Positions 33,113 to 35,748 of a DNA stretch of 35,748 nucleotides are shown one piece after another. A program made the position numbers and the translations under genes. The notes beneath the pieces are model-generated. The model did not search any database and was not told where the DNA came from. It saw nothing but the letters and a program-made list of their open reading frames with translations. The stretch spans positions 1 through 35,748 of the forward strand of contig JACCWJ010000034.1 in the NCBI GenBank assembly GCA_013697705.1. Direction: 5' to 3'. The stretch's first letter is position 1, and every line of letters starts with the position of its first letter. Source of the DNA: Gammaproteobacteria bacterium (GTDB lineage: Bacteria > Pseudomonadota > Gammaproteobacteria > UBA6002).

Positions 33113-33697
33113 TTAAGAGTTAGAAGATTGGAGTTTGCTTTGAATCATCTTTGCTTTTTCAAGATGACTTGTAACAGATGCCCGAGTAGCTTCTAAATGT
33201 TGTTTCAATTGTGGATTGGTTGTATTTTTTAAATCTTCATTCACTTTATCTAACGCTTCTGCATGGCCTTTAACCATTGCATCGATATAGGCAACTTGAA
33301 AATCTTTGCCATCCATTGGTTTCAAAGTAGATAACTCTTCCTTGCCCTTCTCTTTAAGAGCCACAACAGGTTCGTTTTCTACAGGTTTAATATCGATTTT
33401 TTTGCTGAGTGATATCGTTTTTTGAAGATTTTGACTATGCGCTTGCTTAAGCATTGCGGCATAAGATCTTACCATTGGATTGGTTTTCTTAGCCAACGCT
33501 TCATTTGCAGCAGCGATTTCATTTTTATTCAATACGATTAACCAGCCAATCACTTCACCCGCTTTTTGTTGGTCAGCGGTTGACTCTTGATTCACTGGTG
33601 CTACGGAACTTTTTTCATTGGTATTGTCTAATGCATAAGCAGATGCAAAAGAGAAGCTGGCAAGAAACAACAATGAACAAATTAGTTTAGATTTCAT
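33113..33697 (-). CDS. DUF4142 family periplasmic protein
   Basis: 194 residues. Signal peptide MKSKLICSLLFLASFSFASAYA, cleaved near 22, a short Ser/Gln-rich linker, then a helical ferritin-like DUF4142 domain (about 43-190). Its landmarks are GWLIVLNKNEIAAANEAL, NPMVRSYAAMLKQAHSQNL and FQVAYIDAMVKGHAEALDKV: repeated His/Asp/Glu positions in a four-helix arrangement. The biochemical role of the family is not established; stress or envelope functions have been suggested. CAGGAG (33705-33710) sits 7 nt before the ATG, and a good promoter is upstream (33769-33797), so it is transcribed separately from the HU-like gene that precedes it. A stem-loop follows the stop. Confidence 0.88.
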   Translation of the reverse strand: MKSKLICSLLFLASFSFASAYALDNTNEKSSVAPVNQESTADQQKAGEVIGWLIVLNKNEIAAANEALAKKTNPMVRSYAAMLKQAHSQNLQKTISLSKKIDIKPVENEPVVALKEKGKEELSTLKPMDGKDFQVAYIDAMVKGHAEALDKVNEDLKNTTNPQLKQHLEATRASVTSHLEKAKMIQSKLQSSNS

Positions 33698-33768
33698 TTA
33701 GATACTCCTGTAATTTTAAACCCTAGAAATTGCACAAAATCATTAACCAATGATCTTTAACCATTAGT

Positions 33769-33797
33769 ATTATACACATACCAGGTTATCCATCCAA
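33769..33797 (-). promoter_or_regulatory. Sigma-70 promoter of DUF4142 gene
   Basis: Minus strand: TTGGAT (33792-33797), 17-bp spacer, perfect TATAAT (33769-33774). Start site near 33762, leader about 65 nt. It lies between the stop of the HU-like gene and the DUF4142 start. Confidence 0.6.
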
Positions 33798-33814
33798 TAT
33801 TAGCACCTATCTTC

Positions 33815-34240
33815 TTACTCGAGTATATCCTTGAGTGATTTAAGTGCACGTACCTTTATTATTTCGCGTTTCGGTTTAGCCGCAATGGTAATCGTTTCAC
33901 CCGTGATCGGATTCCGCCCTTGCCGTTTTTTTGTGGCAGGCTTGGTTTTACGCACTACCTTGATGCCCATCTCAGGAAGAGTGAATTCTCCAGATCCCTT
34001 TTTAACAAGATGACACCTTGCTAAGAGACTGGTGATGATGAAAACATCCTTTATCTGTTTTATTGATAACTCCGAAACCTCAGAAATAGTGCGCAGAATC
34101 TGATTTTTTGTCTGTTTTTGCGTAATTGCTTTAAACTGTAAGGTGGGAGAAACGGATTTTGAGCTGGATGAGACTTTCTTGGTTTTGGTCGTTTTAGCTT
34201 TAGACGAAGCCGATTTTTTCGGTTTACTCTTTGCTGGCAT
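33815..34240 (-). CDS. HU/IHF-family DNA-binding protein with basic Lys/Ser N-terminal tail
   Basis: 141 residues against ~90 for ordinary HU. Residues 1-35 are a low-complexity tail (repeated Lys, Ser, Thr; pieces such as KPKKSASSKAKTTKTKK), resembling histone H1-like tails. The HU fold covers about 40-141: helical start (KNQILRTISEVSELS), beta region, and the DNA-binding arm GRNPITGETITI with the intercalating Pro at P111, then ALKSLKDIL at the end. It would bend or compact DNA in the nucleoid. Tailed HU proteins are known in Deinococcus (N-terminal) and mycobacteria (C-terminal). AGGAAG is 8 nt before the ATG. Divergent from the pirin gene. Confidence 0.9.
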   Translation of the reverse strand: MPAKSKPKKSASSKAKTTKTKKVSSSSKSVSPTLQFKAITQKQTKNQILRTISEVSELSIKQIKDVFIITSLLARCHLVKKGSGEFTLPEMGIKVVRKTKPATKKRQGRNPITGETITIAAKPKREIIKVRALKSLKDILE

Positions 34241-34352
34241 ATAGATCTTCCTTTAATTAATTTTCAAACCCTATGACAAATTGCGCTAATAGAATATCTC
34301 AAAATTGATTAAATTAAAATTAGGGCCTTCATAGATAATCGCATTTTGATAT

Positions 34353-34376
34353 CTGACCCCTTTACTGACCCCTTTA
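34353..34376 (+). repeat. Tandem duplication of CTGACCCCTTTA
   Basis: Two perfect, adjacent 12-bp units (34353-34364, 34365-34376), followed by C. GGGGTCAG-type ends on the other strand recall the borders of small transposon-like repeats in gammaproteobacteria; that link is from memory of such elements and is not shown here. It lies in the HU/pirin divergent region. Confidence 0.6.
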
Positions 34377-34389
34377 CGAGGGTTGGGGT

Positions 34390-34419
34390 TTGGATGATGG
34401 TATCTTTTATGGCTATAGT
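34390..34419 (+). promoter_or_regulatory. Candidate promoter of the pirin gene
   Basis: TTGGAT (34390-34395), 18-bp spacer, TATAGT (34414-34419). The start site would be near 34426, with a leader of about 78 nt. A GAGGATGGGAT ribosome-site region lies just before the ATG. Confidence 0.4.
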
Positions 34420-34503
34420 ATATAAAGGTTAAATATAGCGAATGCCACGTTAGATATTAATATCCGGCCAGGAATCTATAACCCTAATGAGGATGGGATA
34501 GCC

Positions 34504-35424
34504 ATGGAAAACTTAGAAATTGTTATCACAGCCCGAGAAAAAGACTTAGGAGGATTTAGCGTTCGCAGAGTCCTACCTTATGAGCATTGCATGATTGGAC
34601 CCTTTATTTTTTTTGATCACATGGGCCCAGCTGCTTTTGCAGCAGGCCACGGAATCGATGTTCGTCCACATCCCCACATTAACTTAGCGACAGTAACCTA
34701 TCTATTTGAAGGTAAAATTCGTCATCAGGATAGTCTTGGATCGGACCAATTAATTGAGCCCGGCGCCATTAATTGGATGGTTGCGGGACATGGAATAGTG
34801 CATTCTGAACGTACCCCCGAAGATTTGCATCGTGAAGGTAGTAAGCTAAATGGAATACAATGCTGGATCGCTCTACCCGATGAATATGAAGAAATGCCAC
34901 CTAGTTTTACTCATCATCCTAAAGAAACGCTCCCTGAATTTGTCATTGATGAGGTTAAATTAAAACTATTACTTGGAAAAGCGTTTTCTCGCACTAGTCC
35001 CGTGAAGATTTATTCTGATATGTTTTATGTTTACGCAGATTTCCCTCGAAATACCGAGCTTACCTTTCCGACTGGAGATAATGAATGTGCTGCCTATGTG
35101 GTGAGTGGCAAAGTGCGCATTAATGATCAAGAAATTGACCATTGCGCGATGGCCGTCGCAAAAACAAAAAAACCTCTTTATATTGAAGCTATTGAAGACT
35201 CCAAAGTAATGTTGCTCGGAGGAAAATCAGTCGGCCAGCGTTATATTTATTGGAATTTTGTTTCCAGCTCTCAGGAAAAAATAGAGCAGGCTAAAGTAGA
35301 GTGGGCTAATGGACCGGGGAAAGCAGGATCACGCTTCCCACTAATTAGTGGCGATGCTCAAGAATTCATTCCTTTGCCAAACGAAGACTCCAGCACACTA
35401 AGTCCCAAAGGAACTATTATGTAA
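34504..35424 (+). CDS. Pirin-family bicupin protein
   Basis: 306 residues, normal pirin length. N-terminal cupin (about 15-130) carries the metal ligands H56 and H58 (RPHPHIN), H100 and E102 (GIVHSERTP), matching human pirin H56, H58, H101 and E103, so an iron-binding site is intact. The C-terminal cupin (about 165-285) ends in family-typical segments VMLLGGKSVGQRYIYWNFV and FPLISGD. Family members show quercetin 2,3-dioxygenase activity in vitro or act as redox-sensing partners of other proteins; the role here is unknown. Stand-alone gene, divergent from the HU-like gene. A 7-bp stem (35422-35428 / 35437-35443) overlaps the stop codon but lacks a T run. Confidence 0.95.
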   Translation: MENLEIVITAREKDLGGFSVRRVLPYEHCMIGPFIFFDHMGPAAFAAGHGIDVRPHPHINLATVTYLFEGKIRHQDSLGSDQLIEPGAINWMVAGHGIVHSERTPEDLHREGSKLNGIQCWIALPDEYEEMPPSFTHHPKETLPEFVIDEVKLKLLLGKAFSRTSPVKIYSDMFYVYADFPRNTELTFPTGDNECAAYVVSGKVRINDQEIDHCAMAVAKTKKPLYIEAIEDSKVMLLGGKSVGQRYIYWNFVSSSQEKIEQAKVEWANGPGKAGSRFPLISGDAQEFIPLPNEDSSTLSPKGTIM

Positions 35425-35508
35425 TTCCATAATGACGGAATTAAAACAAACTACAGTGATGGCATTAAATCATTTTGATAAGCCTATTTTCGGGAGAGAG
35501 ATGAGGTG

Positions 35509-35631
35509 ATGGCCTTTAAAATAACTTCAGGAACCGTCTCTTTACTCAGCCTCACTGCTTGCAGTACCTCTAAAATAATGTTATTCGAATTTCCCCCTCT
35601 CCCGCGTAAATTGCCTTATTTAATTGTGTGA
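35509..35631 (+). CDS. Short lipoprotein-like ORF, probably truncated by an IS-like repeat
   Basis: 40 codons. MAFKITSGTVSLLSLTAC has a short hydrophobic core and a good lipobox, LTAC, with Cys at residue 18, followed by STSKIMLFEFPPLP. A GAGAG/GAGG-type ribosome site precedes the ATG. The TGA stop (35629-35631) lies inside the direct-repeat element starting at 35629, so the original reading frame may have been cut by an insertion. It could instead be a chance ORF: the composition is ordinary and no homologue can be recognised at this length. Confidence 0.35.
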   Translation: MAFKITSGTVSLLSLTACSTSKIMLFEFPPLPRKLPYLIV

Positions 35632-35675
35632 CCGGCACATAGGTAACAAAAGTGGCCGGACACATCGGTAACATT
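35629..35675. repeat. Direct repeat resembling an insertion-sequence end
   Basis: CCGGCACATAGGTAACA (35632-35648) and CCGGACACATCGGTAACA (35656-35673) are direct repeats. The second shares GGACA(CA)TCGGTAACA with 20822-20835. Such tandem ends are common beside transposase genes; no transposase is visible, and the window stops about 75 bases later. In 35676-35748 one open frame runs off the edge without recognisable similarity. Confidence 0.5.
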
Positions 35676-35748
35676 AATCTACCATAAGTTTATTAACTTT
35701 AAGCATTTTTTCATTGAAGATAGCCAAAGGCATAAAAGAGAAATGTAA

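Noticed and set aside
35676-35748. Open frame running off the right edge considered as the start of a transposase
   Set aside because: The visible residues show no transposase motif, and the window ends before any could be judged.

Overview
The window looks like a chromosomal segment of an AT-rich, host-associated gammaproteobacterium of the order Legionellales (Coxiella, Berkiella, Legionella or Aquicella relatives). The reasons are a Lpg1974-type major outer membrane protein, a FadL-type porin, several very large unassigned proteins, and eukaryote-like modules: ankyrin repeats, a Hanks-type kinase, a probable Ulp1/YopJ-like cysteine protease and a decayed Cys-loop ion channel. Genus and species cannot be fixed from the sequence alone. 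No rRNA, tRNA, CRISPR array or complete insertion sequence was found.

Layout. 1-2.5 kb: a GC-rich REP-like repeat, an ankyrin-repeat protein and a broken pentameric ligand-gated ion channel on the other strand. 2.5-5.9 kb, minus strand: a CusR/CusS-like two-component pair and, downstream, a four-helix membrane protein whose upstream region carries a near-perfect CusR-type box, so this protein is a probable target. 6.0-11.9 kb: a 1975-residue protein with a His/Asp/Gln/Cys set typical of clan CE proteases. 12.2-14.8 kb: cyclopropane fatty acid synthase (cfa), convergent with a Bcr/CflA-type MFS exporter translationally coupled to a small secreted protein. 15.0-15.4 kb: a small secreted His/Cys-rich protein with its own promoter and terminator. 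15.4-20.6 kb: a 1720-residue protein with a duplicated N-terminal module. 21.0-25.9 kb: an L,D-transpeptidase, a repeat cluster, a kinase-domain protein and an unassigned 500-residue protein. 25.9-30.1 kb: Lpg1974-type porin, FadL-type porin and an aromatic amino acid permease. 30.3-33.1 kb: a polytopic GT-C-like membrane protein followed by the hand-translated wreck of a paralogue on the opposite strand. 33.1-35.7 kb: DUF4142 protein, HU-like protein with a basic tail, pirin, and a 40-codon lipoprotein-like ORF whose end runs into an IS-like repeat.

How the parts fit. The envelope genes (two porins, Ldt, cfa, GT-C protein, transporters) form the housekeeping layer. Interleaved with them are genes that look like secreted effectors; they lack signal peptides and have linkers rich in short Asn runs. 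GC-rich dispersed repeats and two gene wrecks show ongoing rearrangement and decay, as is common in intracellular lineages. Effector status is inferred and has not been shown.
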